From Pyrocephalus nanus (Eukaryota > Chordata > Aves > Passeriformes > Tyrannidae), in assembly GCA_038380795.1 (NCBI GenBank), contig CM076275.1, positions 2,482,501-2,546,500 of the forward strand: a stretch of 64,000 nucleotides of DNA, read 5' to 3'. A program made the position numbers and the translations under genes. This document shows positions 36,401 to 48,156 of this stretch, one piece after another; the first letter of the stretch is position 1; each line of letters starts with the position of its first letter. Below the pieces are notes generated by a model. It was not told where the DNA came from, did no database searches, and saw nothing but the letters and a program-made list of their open reading frames with translations.

Positions 36401-39400
36401 CAGCAGCCCAAATTCCTGGTCACAAAATCTGGATAAAGCCCTTCTCCCTCACATCACCCTCCTGTGAGCTCACCTGGTTCCAGCCCAGCCTTCCCTGTCC
36501 AGCCAGCTTGAACCTGGCAGCTGGGATAAAACGAAGTGTGAGACAGATAAACTCTGAAGGACCTTTTCTAAAAATAAAAGGACAGGTGAGAGGTGGTAAT
36601 TCAAGGGCACGCTGCCCTTCAGGTGCCTCCTGTCCCGGGTGTGAATATTCACTCCCTTAGGGAGAGAGGTGCTGTGTCAGACTCTCCATTTCAGGTTGAT
36701 AGCAAGTATTTTATTACCTTCCTATCGTTAAAAAAAATAAGAAAATCCTTTTCTTCAGCCTCCTCAGTTCTTTAATCTCAGAGACCTCCTCGGTCAGATG
36801 TGTGGAGACTTTTCTTTGTGAATTGGGAACAAATTCTCTGGCTTCTCTCCCACAGGTTTTAATCCCTTCTTTTGTTTCACCACGTGGTTGTGTAAGTAGT
36901 TCCCTTGAGAACGGGGCTCCAGGAATATATAATTAAATCAGAAGTTTGGCACTAATAAGTGATCTTATCACCTTGTTGGGCTTTCTTCAGGCCTTTGTGT
37001 GCTATTCCTAGGCCATTTATTTGGAGTTATTTAATTACAAGGCCCCCACAATAGACCCAGGGCCTTGGATTTTTTTTTTTAATTATTATTATTTTTTATT
37101 TTCTGATTCTTCATTATCTCACGTGTCACGATGCTTTGTGCACCAGGTGACCTAGGAGGGGCTGACAACCCTTCAGGACTGTCTGTCACTCACAAAGCTG
37201 ACTCTGCAGAGATTGTTTTTCCTATGAGTAATTACTAAGCAGGAACTCCTCTTCAAGCCCCAACAGAGGAGTGGTTGAACCCGGGAATACCTCCTGCCTT
37301 CCAGCCAAGTGTGAGTGCCCAGTGGGGACCATGCCCTGCTCGGGGCATGAATAAAGTCAAAAGAAAGCCAAATCCTGTGAAAAATTCCCATTCCCAGTGA
37401 GTTTTCCTGTGTTCTGTGCTGATTAAAGCACTGAGCCTTCTTCTGATGCCTGTGGGAGGTGGAGGAGTGTGTCTGCCCTGACCTCCTGGGGCGGGACAGT
37501 TGCCCAACACTGATTTTTCCATGGGTTGAACCTCTCCATTGTTCAGCTCCGAGGGTGATGAGGTATCAGGGTGCAGCCCTCACCCTTGAGAAGCCTCAGG
37601 GCCCGAGTTGCCAAGGTGTGAAGTTGTTTGAGTAGTTCAAGATGAAGATAAGATACGGAGATTTTAAAAAAACCTCTATTAAACCCTGCCATCTATCGAA
37701 GTGCGTTCTAGACAATGGGTCTGCGTGCTCAGGATGGAGCTAAACTTGACAGGAAAACAGCAGTTTCTAAAAGTCCCTCCTCTAGAGTGTCTTCAAATCA
37801 TTCCAGCTCCTCTCTTCACCCTTCAGTGCCCAAATAATTTTGACAGCTAACCTGCATCTCCTCCCCCAAAAATGTGCAATATGGATTGGGAACGCTGTGA
37901 AACGTGAGTGCAGTAACACAGAGGCAGGCACTGGTGTGGTGTGGGGGTGTGATCACACAGTGGCATGTCAGCATGTGCAACACAGGGCTTTCAAAACCCT
38001 GAAATATGTGTGGGTTTTTTTGTTTGTTTGTTTTTTTTTAAGAAGAATATCCTTCCAACCCTCACCTCTAATATATCTCTTGTTCCACTGAGGAGGTGAG
38101 AGTTGGACTGCCAGGAGCAGCTTTCAGTCTCAGGGAGGATCAGGAGGAGCCATCCATCAGCTGAAATAGGAGCACAGGTTTTAAACATGGATCAATCCTA
38201 GATATATTTTCCCAAATGCAGCCAAACTGCATTTCCCCCTTTTGTTATTTTTTTGCCCCATAATAAAATGTCAGAGTGCACTTGGCATATCCGAAGTTTC
38301 AGGCTTTCAACCATTACTCAACCCGTGATGGAAAAGGGCTTTTAAAATGATCTGTTTGCTGGAAAAACCTCAATCTCTCAGCAAAAACTGCCCTGGGGGG
38401 GCCCTTCCCCCTCTTCAAACAGCAAAGCTGAGCTTCAGTGCTGCTGGCACTGGCACTGTCTCTGGGCATGACAGTGAGTGGAAACCCCTCTGCTTGCCCT
38501 TGGCCATGTGACTTGGGGTAAGACCTCTCTGCTGGTTTAATCCATCAAGGAGAACCTGCTGATTGATGTCCTACAACTGGCCTGGCACGGTTTGCTGCAC
38601 ACCTGAGCCCGGAGCTGATCCAGGAGCTCCATCCCCTCATGGAGCTCAGGCAGAAAAACTCTCAACCTGAAAGTCAGGTGCCAATGAAATAATAAGTGAA
38701 CAGAGATCAACCTACCCTTCCAGTGTCATTTTCTGGTCTCATTTTGTTGCTTTTCTGCCCACTTGGAATGCTGCTCCATTTACTAACTTCTTATTTGCTT
38801 TCCATCCAGCTTGCTTACCTATCATCACTAATTACAGAACAAACAATTGCAGCAATACAGTAATGAATAGCAACCTTTTGATTTTTTTTTTTTTTTTGTG
38901 TGTGTGTAGGTGCACCTGGTTCAAATATTTAAGATAAATGGGAGTGACTTTCCAACTCTCCTCTCCTTTGCCTAGCAGCACAATTTTGATCAGTCCATTC
39001 TGGGATGGTGTGAGCAGGCAGCAGGAGGTTGTGCCAGGCAGGCAGAAGGAAAGGGTGTTCTGAGATCTCCTGTAAGCACAGAATTCAAGGGTTGCACCAT
39101 CCCTTCCAGGTTTAATGTTCTTTTCCCCTTGACTTTATGCTGGCATGGTTGCAGCAGTTCTTTGTGATCCTGTTGACACCGAGAGATGCAGGGTTTGGAT
39201 GAGCTGGAACTATTCACAGCAAGCCCCAGTGTGACCCCAAAGTCACGATTTCAACATTAATTCAGCAAAAGGAGAAATTTAGAAGAGGGTCTAAAGCCTT
39301 TCCTGTGCCAGTGCCCTAATGCAACACAGCACTTGGGTTAAACACAAGCACAGCTTCATTGATTCTGCTGCTGCTCTGCATCCACATAAGAATATCTCTT

Positions 39401-40680
39401 AGATCTGGATTTGGGATTACAATGTAACAAAAAGCAATGTAAATCCACTACTAAGCACATCAATAAAAACACCTCACAAACGAAGCTTAAGTAAGCTTTA
39501 AAACGTACCTGGAAATAGGAAATTGCCTATTGTAAGTGACATAGATGTTGATATAAAGCATTTAATTAAAATGGAATTAGTGTTTCAGTTAATCTTTCTG
39601 TATTTCCTTTAATTGTTGTATGAGGTTGGGCAGAGATCTGTCCCTGTCTGGACTGGGAATGGCTCTGACTGAGGACCAGCTTCCACCTTGGACCCATCCA
39701 GCCCTCTGATAGATATTTTAATCAATATGATATGATTCAGGAGAACACTTTGCTTTCTGTTAGTTAGCATAATTGTTTATTTCTTATAAAATCCTCTCCT
39801 ACTCTAATGACACCCATGTTCTCCACCCTCTGGAGTGGAGAGCATTTCTGAAAAGCAGGTGTACAATTCTGCTACAAACCTCCTTGCAGGGAGATATGAT
39901 CTGCTTAATGAAAACAACCCCTGAGTCACCTGCTGAACTGGTTTGGAGTTATTTTGGTGTAGTGCTAACTAGCTGTGCACTGGGATAAGCCAAGAGTCAC
40001 TTTTGGAGGATGCAAACATCCTCCATTTGAGAGACTGAAATGAATCACCTCCTGTGTATACACAAATAGACCATTAAAATATTGATAACTCTAGAAACAA
40101 CAAAACCAGAGAATTTGGCTCAAAGCTCTCGAGAACCTCCTTCAGTAGTGGGAGGAAGGTGTTTATACCTTATCTTTTCATTCCTGAGCCTTCAGCTTGG
40201 AAGCAGAGCGGCCTTTTCTGCAGTGGATTGGGGTAGAACTGTGCCTTTGGAGAGAGGGAGTTTGAGCTGCCCACCTCTCCATGTGCCTCCAGCAGCTCAG
40301 GATTTAAGAGCAATGTTCAAAGAGTGAGAGCAGAGCTTTACATGTTTCCTTGGTGTGGTCTCCCAGTGGACTGATTGGGGGAGCTCATCCTTTTGTGTCA
40401 GACTCTCCTTTTGTTTTGTGGTCTCCACGTTGATTCCCTGTGTCCTTGAAGTGTATTTGAAGGAGCACATCTGATATATCTGTAACAAAGTGCCTGTTAC
40501 TGACTGTGTATGCCCTGGTCCTGCATCTGCATTTTTACTGCTGGGACTTCTATGGAGCGCTGCTCCTGCTGCCACCGGAGCTGTGGAGCACGTGGGGTAA
40601 CTTCCAGCATCCCGTGCTTGCACGGGACATGGAGAGATGCTGAACTATGCCAAGGAAATGGCTGGGATGAGGTGGTACCC
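33460..40680. other. Long gene-free stretch
   Basis: No gene, RNA or transposon recognised in about 7 kb. Notable local features are a GC box cluster (CCCCGCCGCCCCCGCCCCGC, about 34175-34195) next to an AT-rich block at 34195-34340, a T15 run at 34819-34833, T16 plus a (TG)5 run at 38882-38907, and AT-rich DNA at 39400-39620. Open frames reach 141 aa and are domain-free. Confidence 0.5.
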
Positions 40681-40830
40681 TGGCACGCTGAGGCTGGGCA
40701 GGAGGAAGTGCTGGGTGAGCGGAGAAGGAAGGACGCGCTTTAATTGTCAGGCGCTCGCTTGCACAGCGGGAGCGGGAACTGTGCATCATCCCCGGGTCAC
40801 AGTTCCGCCTCGCAGGAGCAGCTGTCATCA
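40681..40830. promoter_or_regulatory. CpG-rich patch
   Basis: About 11 CpG in 150 bp (GGACGCGC, GGCGCTCGC, AGCGGGAGCGGG, CCCCGGG, CCGCCTCG), with thinner CpG density from 40550. It is shorter than the usual 200-bp island criterion. It may be a small regulatory element. No promoter motif or exon is evident. Confidence 0.3.
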
Positions 40831-41599
40831 CCTGGCCCCAGTGTTTCCCCAGGAGTTAAGAACATCGACCTGCTGGGACGTGTCTGCAGCCTCCAGAGGT
40901 GAAGGAAAGACCAGGGTTGGGGTGGAGGCACCCGCACCCTTTGCCATTGCAGCGTTCCACAGGGCACGGCACTGCTGAGGGCTCCTCACCCCCACACTGA
41001 TTGCTTGTGCTGCCAGAGGAGGGGGCACAGGCTGAGCCCTCCCTGGGGGCTCCTCTGCACCCTTGCTGGGTCCTGCAAGAGCTGCCCCTGGGACAAACCT
41101 TCCCTGGTGCTGCCGACCTCCACTGATGGGATATCCCGCACTACATAGTGCACATGAAGAAGGGTGCATTTGGATGAGGAAATCTCTGTGTACAGCTCCT
41201 AAACTTCACCTGGGTTAGGGACTGGACCTCAGGGTGCTCCTCTCCCATGTGAAGGTGCCTGCCAGGCTGGGGGCAGTGGGTGGAGGAACTTCCCCTGCAG
41301 ATGCCGACACGGTTTACGTGTGTGAGATAAGCCCTGAGCTGCAATGCACACAGAGGAGCAGAGAACTTCTGGGAATTTTAGACATCTGGAGAACTTAAAT
41401 GTAGAAAACACAGATGTCTATGGATGCTCTCTGCAAGGTCATGAAGGTTTGAAGAGCATAATTTCGTGCTTGGGCATCTAAGTCCTTTTGCAGATTTCTT
41501 GGCTCCACTGTTTGCTTCTGCAATGGCAGAGGAATGATTTGGATTAGAGCAGCGTGCAAGCTGCTCAGGATAAATGAGCTTGCTACATCCACATGAAAC
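40831..41599. other. Gene-free stretch, nothing recognised
   Basis: No gene or repeat recognised. Overlapping frames on both strands of 113 aa or less are spurious. Confidence 0.5.
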
Positions 41600-41910
41600 A
41601 AAGCTGTGTCTCGCTTTTCTTCTGCATTAAAATTAGCATATTAATAATTATAGAGGTGTTGGGAGAACCACTAATGTGTGGCTCAAATCTCAGACCTCTG
41701 CCTGAAGTTGCATAGGAGTTCAAAGTATTGTTACTGTCAGTTTATCACTCATTACATTAATCCAATTAATTAATGTTTGTTTTTTTTTTTTAATGGTGTC
41801 TGGCAGGTATTCTGTGTCAAATATTAAATAATTATACCCACAGTACTTGCCCTATTATTTTGTGTGAGAGCAGTTCTTACCTGCTCTCACCACTAGCAAA
41901 AACAACATAA
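41600..41910. other. Candidate conserved non-coding block with homeodomain-type sites
   Basis: AT-rich, repeat-free block with CATTAATCCAATTAATTAATG (41755-41775, several TAAT/ATTA cores), a T12 run (41780-41791) and a near-palindromic hairpin at its right end. The composition resembles that of developmental enhancers, but conservation is untested. Confidence 0.25.
41864..41890. other. Perfect 10-bp stem-loop
   Basis: GTGAGAGCAG (41864-41873) and CTGCTCTCAC (41881-41890) are exact reverse complements separated by a 7-base loop, TTCTTAC. TTTTG (41858-41862) and CAAAA (41897-41901) can add a second 5-bp stem across an asymmetric bulge. The total is shorter than a typical microRNA precursor, so a cruciform, a protein-binding dyad or chance are the alternatives. 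Confidence 0.5.
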
Positions 41911-42569
41911 TAATGAGGATATTCCAACAGGAGACAAAGAGTGCAACCTCCTTGACCTGGATAAATTACAAAAAAAAAAGCCCCTCCAACAGCTCCAGTG
42001 AGTAGCAGGGGGACTGGAGTGGGGACAGACATAAAGTGGTTCCAAATGGGAGCTTGGAGTTACTGCTATCCCTATGCCATTTCGTTACAATGCTGCCTTT
42101 TGCTGTGAAATGAAAGTTAGATAGGAGAAGTTCAAAACACTACCCATTAATTAGGTAAATATTCTAAGCCCTCCTTTCCCCCCAGGTCCAGGGGAGCTGA
42201 GAGCACCAGCCTCCCTGGCACATGGTGAGAGGTGATTTACTGTAGCCCCAACGTTGCAGGTATTTTCTGGGGCTGCAGCACATAGACATGCCATTGATAA
42301 TTCTGCCTTTGTTTTGATTGCTTCCAACTGCAGAATGAGGGAGACTTAATTGGCAGAAATTACCTCATTCCTGGCTTGATTAAGGCCTCCATATGTGTTT
42401 TATAAATAAAGTAGTCTTTTTCAACTGTTTTATCACTTGGAGGTTTCAGCAGACTAAATATGATTTATGGTGTTTTGCCTCCTTCCCCGAGTGGGGAGCA
42501 CTCCTGCTCCCCCTCCCTCCCTCCCTGTGACCTGGAGCTGGTGGGAGCATCGCTGGGGGCTCTGGAGGT
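41911..42569. other. Gene-free stretch, nothing recognised
   Basis: A short CCCT-repeat (CCCTCCCTCCCTCCCTG, around 42510-42527) precedes the next CR1 fragment. Nothing else recognised. Confidence 0.5.
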
Positions 42570-42787
42570 GCTGATCAAATGCTTTGGGTTGGGAGGGACC
42601 TTAAAAGCTCATCTTGTTCCAACCCCCTGCCACGGGCAGGAACACCTTCCACTAGACCAAGTTCTTCCAAGACCTGTCCAACCTGGTCTTGGACACTTCC
42701 AGGGATCCAGGGGCAGCCACAGCTTCTCTGGGCAACCTGTGCCAGGGCCTCCCCACCCTCACAGGGAAGGATTTCTTCCTAATAGAA
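42570..42787 (-). mobile_element. CR1: CR1 LINE 3'-region fragment (about 215 bp)
   Basis: Antisense CR1 landmarks occur in order: GGGTTGGGAGGGACCTTAAAAG, GTTCCAACCCCCTGCCACGGGCAGG, ACACCTTCCACTAGACCA, CCAACCTGGTCTTGGACACTTCCAGGGAT, CCACAGCTTCTCTGGGCAACCTG, CACCCTCACAGGGAAGGATTTCTTCCTAATA. This is the longest recent-type CR1 piece in the window. The terminal octamer repeats at its 3' end (left) are lost. The 5' truncation point abuts an ATA microsatellite. Confidence 0.95.
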
Positions 42788-42830
42788 GTAATAATAATAA
42801 TAACAATAATAATAATAATGATAATAATAG
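42788..42830 (+). repeat. (ATA)n microsatellite
   Basis: About 13-14 ATA/AAT units with two interruptions (ACA, ATG), directly joined to the truncated 5' side of a CR1 fragment. It is expected to be length-polymorphic. Confidence 0.95.
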
Positions 42831-45017
42831 TCCTCCCAAATCCACCCAGTGTTAATTCACAGTCAGAGGTGGAGAGATGAGGAGTGGTTGGATGATGCCA
42901 GCTGGTGCTGAGCTGTGAAACCTGGAAGAGTGCTTTTAAAAGGAATTTTCGGGCAAAAAGCAATGGAAAATAAAAAAAAAAGAAAGAATGACTAGAAATA
43001 AAATCAAGGCCTTGTGTGCCAAAATCACTGGTTACTCCACTCCATATAGTTTCAAGTCTCTTTGTTTTCAAGTAGCTGTATTGCTTAATCCAAGCTTTCA
43101 GGAATCATGAGCTTGGCTTAAAACTGGAGCTGAGAAATGTTTAATATCAGATTCTTTTATTCACTCTCTGAAGGCTGAACATTTTGCACTCGTGTGCCTT
43201 TCAGGAAGGCTGGATATGCTCTAAAGAAAAAAAAAAAAGGAAAGCTTAAATTGTTGGGTTAAAAACTGATCCAAGCTCTAAATCACCAGTAAATGCAGAT
43301 GACTCATGATAAAATGATGAGAATTGAAAATACTGTTAGACATTTACAGAGATAAGGAGAAGAGGTATATTTAGTGGGATTCTTGTGTCTTAGCATTTGG
43401 TATTCTGAACTGTCTAGAGAGAAACATGCTGATTTCCTTGGATTACTTGATCATGGTTCACTGAGTTCAGGTTTTCTTTCCTTTCTTCTTTTGCTGCTAA
43501 TTCAGTAATAGTGAATATTCTTGTGAATGAATTCACACAGCTAAGCACGTTTGTGAGAGAAGGGTGTCTTTTCTAACAAAGATAATTTCCCTTCTGAAGT
43601 GAAGGCAAAAAATAATAATAATAAAAAAAAACACCCAAAGAAAAGAGTTGTGTTTATGTAATTGTTAGTTCTGTTTTTCTTTTTTAAAAAACAAGTGAAA
43701 TGAGCAAGTTGGCTTGAAACAGCTGGATGTGAAATTCCAAAGGACAGAATTTTGGATTTTGTGCCAGACTGGATGCAGCTTGACGACAAAACTGGAATTC
43801 AGAGCCAGCACAAGAAGCAGCCAGGAGGGCTGAGGGAGGATGTGGATGGGTGCAGGACAGGCTGTTTCTGCTTTGCATCCACAGGATGATCCAAAGAACG
43901 AAAACGAGGGCTCCATCCTGTGATCAGCTCTGCCATGGAAGGCACTTATCCTGTCACAGCTCCAGCCCCAATCCTTCTGGAAATGGGGGAAGGATTAATG
44001 ACAGGGTGAGGGCATTCTGCAGCTGTCACAAGGGCAGTTTAACACCATCCCTTTCCCGGGAAAACTCGTCGGGCCAGGACAGCCTGACAGACAGGCTTCT
44101 GCTTGGGCTCATCTTGAGGAGCCCTAAGGTGACACAGCCAAAAATGAGCCAGTGCTGTGCATGGCACTTGGTGTCTGTGGTGACCAGCACCATGTGAAGG
44201 TGGTGTTTCCCTAATTTCAAACAGGCAGAGGCACTGCAGTCAGGTTGTCCACGTGCTCCTTGGCACAAGGCATGCAGGAAGGAGCCCCTGGTATGGAATG
44301 AAATCCTTCCTTTGTGGCTGGTGGGGAGGGAAGCCCTGTGCTATTTCTGTGCTGCAGGGAGGTTATTCAGGTTTTGGGTCCCCATCCCAAATATCACTGT
44401 GTGAACACCCAGGGGTCGTTCATGACCAGAAAGGTTTTGGTTGGAGGTGAAATGGAGCACACTCCTGCCCTGCTGAGGTGGGAAGGGAAGAACATCTAGA
44501 GAAGCCTCTGCTTTTGCCTCTTTTGGAAGTTACAACAGTCGCTTCCCAGCAAACATTTCAGGGCAATGCTTGAGCTGTGTGTCCGCCTGGAGCAGAATTC
44601 CAGACACCACCAAAGAGGCCCGGCTGGAATTTTGCCTCTGCGTAGCAGGGGCTGCTGCCAGGGTGAGTAAGGGAGCTCTTCTCCAGAAAAACCACCATGG
44701 ACACAGATCTTCACAGATGGTCTTTCACTGAGGACTGAAGCCATCTGCTGATGTTTCCAAACTGGTTTCTCAGTGCTGTCCTGGATGCTCAGCCCAGGGA
44801 AGTGCTGGTCCTCTCGGGCCAGGGCAGATGGGGCTTTGCAGTGTGTGTGTTGGGGACATGTCCTTGGGGTGGGGCATGACCTGGCCAAGCGAGAAACTCC
44901 CTAGAAATGCCAGTTCTCGGGATTGCAGGGAGGTGAGGGGGGTTGGCACGAGGGATACAAGCACTCTGCCCCTCCCCTGCCCGGACACCAACCCCTTGGC
45001 AAAAGTTAACTGCTGGG
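42831..45017. other. Gene-free stretch, nothing recognised
   Basis: Short A-rich tracts occur at 43227-43238 and 43606-43630. The frames at 42652-43071 and 44496-44888 are domain-free and partly encode the ATA repeat or CR1. Confidence 0.5.
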
Positions 45018-45051
45018 GAAAGGTAAAAGGTAAAAGCTAAAAGGTAAAAGG
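45018..45051 (+). repeat. GGTAAAA short tandem repeat
   Basis: GGTAAAA units repeat about four times with a one-base substitution (GCTAAAA) and a one-base phase slip. It is a young-looking 7-8 bp tandem array of about 34 bp. Confidence 0.85.
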
Positions 45052-45704
45052 ACTATTGATTAATGTTTGCTGGACAACTCTCATGCCTGTCCCATGTGGA
45101 TAGGAGAAATATTCCTCCTCTCTCCTGCTCTTCATATCGGAGCCGCTCTTTATTCAGCCAATTCCTCGGGAGAAATCCGGGGAGAGGGAGTGTGCCTGTC
45201 AGCGATGTGAGCTGAATAACAATCACCAAATCCCCCCCTCCTCGCAGCAACTTCTGCTCCTGCTGTTCCATATTCTCTGTGGCAGAAACATTGGAAACAG
45301 ATTTTCTGGGTGCAGGAAAAAAAAAGCAGCATCGAGCAGCCGTCAGGATGCCAAACGGCAGAACACATTTTCCCCCTCGCAGAGAAGGTTTCTGATGCTG
45401 TTAATGAACCTCCAGGTTTCCCTGAAACCTCCAACCGTTGCAGGGTTTTCATAATAATGTTTGCATTAGGCTTCTGGTGGGCTCAGGCTTGTGGAATTAT
45501 ATCTGAGCTTCCTTTGCTTTCAGCACCATTAAGCATATTTTGAAAACACATTAAAAGCAAAACGTCAGCTTGGTTTAGGCTGAAACTTATGCTGGGAAAA
45601 GAAAGTTTCACGAGTTACAAATGAAATGGGAATGTTTTCATGAAAGGAAAAAAATAAAGAAAAGATGTTATTCCAAAATAATTTCTTTTATCTTCCTCTG
45701 CACA

Positions 45705-45725
45705 CCCCCCCCCCCCCCCCCCCCC
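45705..45725 (+). repeat. Poly-C tract (21 C)
   Basis: Twenty-one uninterrupted C after CACA. The complementary G21 can form G-quadruplex structures. Such tracts are rare compared with A/T runs and are often miscounted in sequencing. Confidence 0.95.
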
Positions 45726-46365
45726 ATAGACTGGGCAACTCAAACACGATGACTTTGTGCTGGTGAAGGAGGAAAATTAGGTGACCAGAACCCAAACTGC
45801 TCCAGGTGATGTTAAACAAAACTCCTTGGTTTTGGGAACAAAATGAAACGGGAACAACAAATGCAAAAATATGTTAAATAGCACCAGAAGCATCTACAAG
45901 TTTAAACAGAAACATTTAACTGAAACACAATTTGTTTCCTTGGAAGAGAATGCAGGAAATTTTCCTTTTATTGTAATGTTTCCATCATTTAAAAGACAAA
46001 GGCTCTTCCCAAACTCCAGCCCATAGTCCTCAATCTCCAGGGACCATTAACTGAAAAGCCCAAATTCTCAGTTCTTGCTCCACACAAGGATTACTAAAAC
46101 AAGGCTCTGCTTCTCCTTCTCTCTTTTGTTTCCCTGAATAATTTTCTGTGCATTGTTTAGAAGAAGGAGGTAATCAAATGTTGGAGACCTGGATAGACCT
46201 GGGAGACTTTTGGGACAGGCTGATGTCTTAGGTGGTTGGGTCTGGGGTTGTATTTTCCATGACTCCTCACTGTCATGGGTAGTTGTGGCAGAAGAAGGGA
46301 CAATGCTAATGCCATTAATAATGGCACAAAGTCTCCAAGAAGGCATCTGGAAGCCTTGCTCCATC
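45726..46365. other. Gene-free stretch, nothing recognised
   Basis: AT-rich up to about 45980. No gene or repeat recognised. Confidence 0.5.
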
Positions 46366-46523
46366 ATCATGGAATCACAGAATGGTTTGGGTTGGAAGGG
46401 ACCTCACAGACCACCCAGTTCCAACCCCCCTGCTGTGGGCAGGGACACCTTCCCTAAGACCAGGCTGCTTAAAGCTCCATCCAGCCTGGCCTTGAACACT
46501 TCCAGGGATAGTGAGTCCACGGC
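46366..46523 (-). mobile_element. CR1: CR1 LINE 3'-end fragment
   Basis: Begins ATCATGGAATCACAGAATGG, followed by TTTGGGTTGGAAGGGACCT, a GTTCCAACCCCCCTG block, GGGCAGGGACACCTTCC and CTGGCCTTGAACACTTCCAGGGAT. This is antisense avian CR1 with its 3' octamer end at the left. The similarity fades at about 46523, so about 155 bp remain. It is well preserved compared with the relic at 6880-7275. Confidence 0.95.
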
Positions 46524-47280
46524 CTTCCAAAGGCAAAGCCTCCTTGAAAACCGTGGTGTACCTTTGTGTGGTTGCCCTGTGCATGAGTTTTCCTCTCAGT
46601 CTGGCAACAGCTCATGAAATAATGGACAAAAACCTGCGCAGCGTTGCTGCACTCTGCACAATGCCACCGTTTTTCTCTTGGCTTCAGCACCACTCAGGTC
46701 CTCCTCCTGGGCTGCTGTGAAAAGCAGAAAGGTAAAGATGGGATCATCAAACCCAACCACGACTTTTCATCTGCCTCTGATTTCTGCAACAGCTCCCTGT
46801 TTGCTGCCCCTGTGTATGGCTTAATATGGAAAACACAACTGGCTCTGCCAAGCCCTGTGTGCTACCATGTATGGTGAAAAGGACTTCCCCAAAGCAGAGG
46901 CATAAATTCTGCTTTCCACTTATATGAAGAATAAAAAAGATAATGTGAAGCTCTGTCCTCTCCCTGTTTGGGTCAACAGTCTAGAAATGCCCAGCTATAA
47001 ATAGGAGAAAATGTGCTTTTGGGCAGATAAGGAGAGCAGCAGTTTACACTGATTTAGGGGAACAGCAGCTTTTTCCATGCAGAAGAGTCAGCAGCTGGAA
47101 CACCACGTTGAATGTATTAGAAATGCAAGAATAAAATAATGAAAAAGAAGGTCATATTTTTTTAAGTCCCTAAAAAACTTTTATCTAATGCATCCATATA
47201 TCTAAAGATGCATTTATCTAATAACAGACATTTGAGACAAGTTTTGCATTTTATTGATGCTAATGGTCAAAATACAGTAG
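46524..47280. other. Gene-free stretch, nothing recognised
   Basis: No gene recognised. TTCAGCACCAC at 46683-46693 matches the left half of an RE1/REST site, but the right half is absent. Confidence 0.5.
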
Positions 47281-47432
47281 TCAAAGTATAATATAGTACA
47301 CTGTAATGTAATGTAATATAATATATAATAATTATTTACATTGTCTATAATACGTGGTTTGATATAAGAACATATTATATTAATATATAACTATTATATT
47401 ATCAACCTATAACTAATTAATTATATACATGC
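47281..47432. repeat. Very AT-rich low-complexity block
   Basis: About 150 bp of mostly A/T with an ATGTA/ATATA-type short-period pattern (GTAATGTAATGTAATATAATATATAAT-like) and repeated TATTATATTA motifs. This composition favours strand separation and is seen in matrix-attachment regions and in decayed microsatellites. No function is shown. Confidence 0.8.
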
Positions 47433-48049
47433 TAATGCTGCTGGGAAAAAGATAATGCTGGCTAAAAAAGAGATAATAATGTTGGAAGCTAACTCAGAAT
47501 CAGCACAAAATGGTTTTGTGTTACCTCTGTTTAGAAACCTGCCATGGTCAGAGCATTCACATTAAATCAGCAGGTTGGGAAGAACGGAGAGAGGGATTTG
47601 CTTGGTGGGATTTTGGTGTCCATCCTTCCTGCATCCTGGAGAGAGGGACCCAAGGTGGGTGGGGACCCTGGATGCACAAAAAAGGTTCAGCACAAAAAAA
47701 ATCATCCTGGTAAATGAACCTGCCAAGCTGCAGCCAGAGGGAGGGGTTTTGCATGAAACTGGAGCACTAGAAACCTTCTTCCTTGGGGCAAAGAAGGACT
47801 TAAAATATCCCCATTCCCATGTGTTTACACAACAGACCCTAACAACTCCTAGGGGGCCTTTTGAGTTAATTGGGAGAGTGCTCTCTGCTGTGAAAGGTCC
47901 CTAAATACGTGTTTACCTAATCCAGGCTTTGAGCACGGCTCAGATGTTTGCCTGTGACCAGCAGTGACAGCTCTGGGGCTGCAGCACCAGGGGCTGTGCT
48001 GGCAGTGGGGCCATCCCCTCCTGATGGCCTCCTGCAGGTGGATGTCCCC
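47433..48049. other. Gene-free stretch, nothing recognised
   Basis: No recognisable gene. The segment 47970-48049 may be diverged CR1 leading into the fragment that follows. Confidence 0.45.
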
Positions 48050-48156
48050 AGGAACACCTGGGCTAGTGGAAGGTGTCCCTGCCCACAGCAGGGGGGTGGA
48101 ACGAGATGATCTTTAAGGTCCCTTCCCCCCCCCAACCCTTTTATGATTCTGTAATT
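48050..48156 (+). mobile_element. CR1: CR1 LINE 3'-end fragment (sense)
   Basis: Sense-strand CR1 landmarks occur in order: CTAGTGGAAGGTGTCCCTGC, CAGGGGGGTGGAAC, GATGATCTTTAAGGTCCCTTCC, a C8 run, CAACCC, then the 3' tail TTATGATTCTGTAATTCTAG. This is the only CR1 fragment on the plus strand. Its tail units (ATGATTCTGTAATTCT) are the expected octamer repeats, slightly mutated. Confidence 0.93.

Noticed and set aside
44741..44752. Second CTCF-like core, GCCATCTGCTGA
   Set aside because: One invariant position differs (final A instead of G), which is within chance expectation.
46210..46617. 135-aa plus-strand frame with a plausible length
   Set aside because: About a third of it is the antisense CR1 fragment at 46366-46523, and the remainder has no recognisable domain.
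46683..46693. RE1/REST-like motif TTCAGCACCAC
   Set aside because: Only the left half-site matches. The expected GGACAGCGCC half is absent at any usual spacing.
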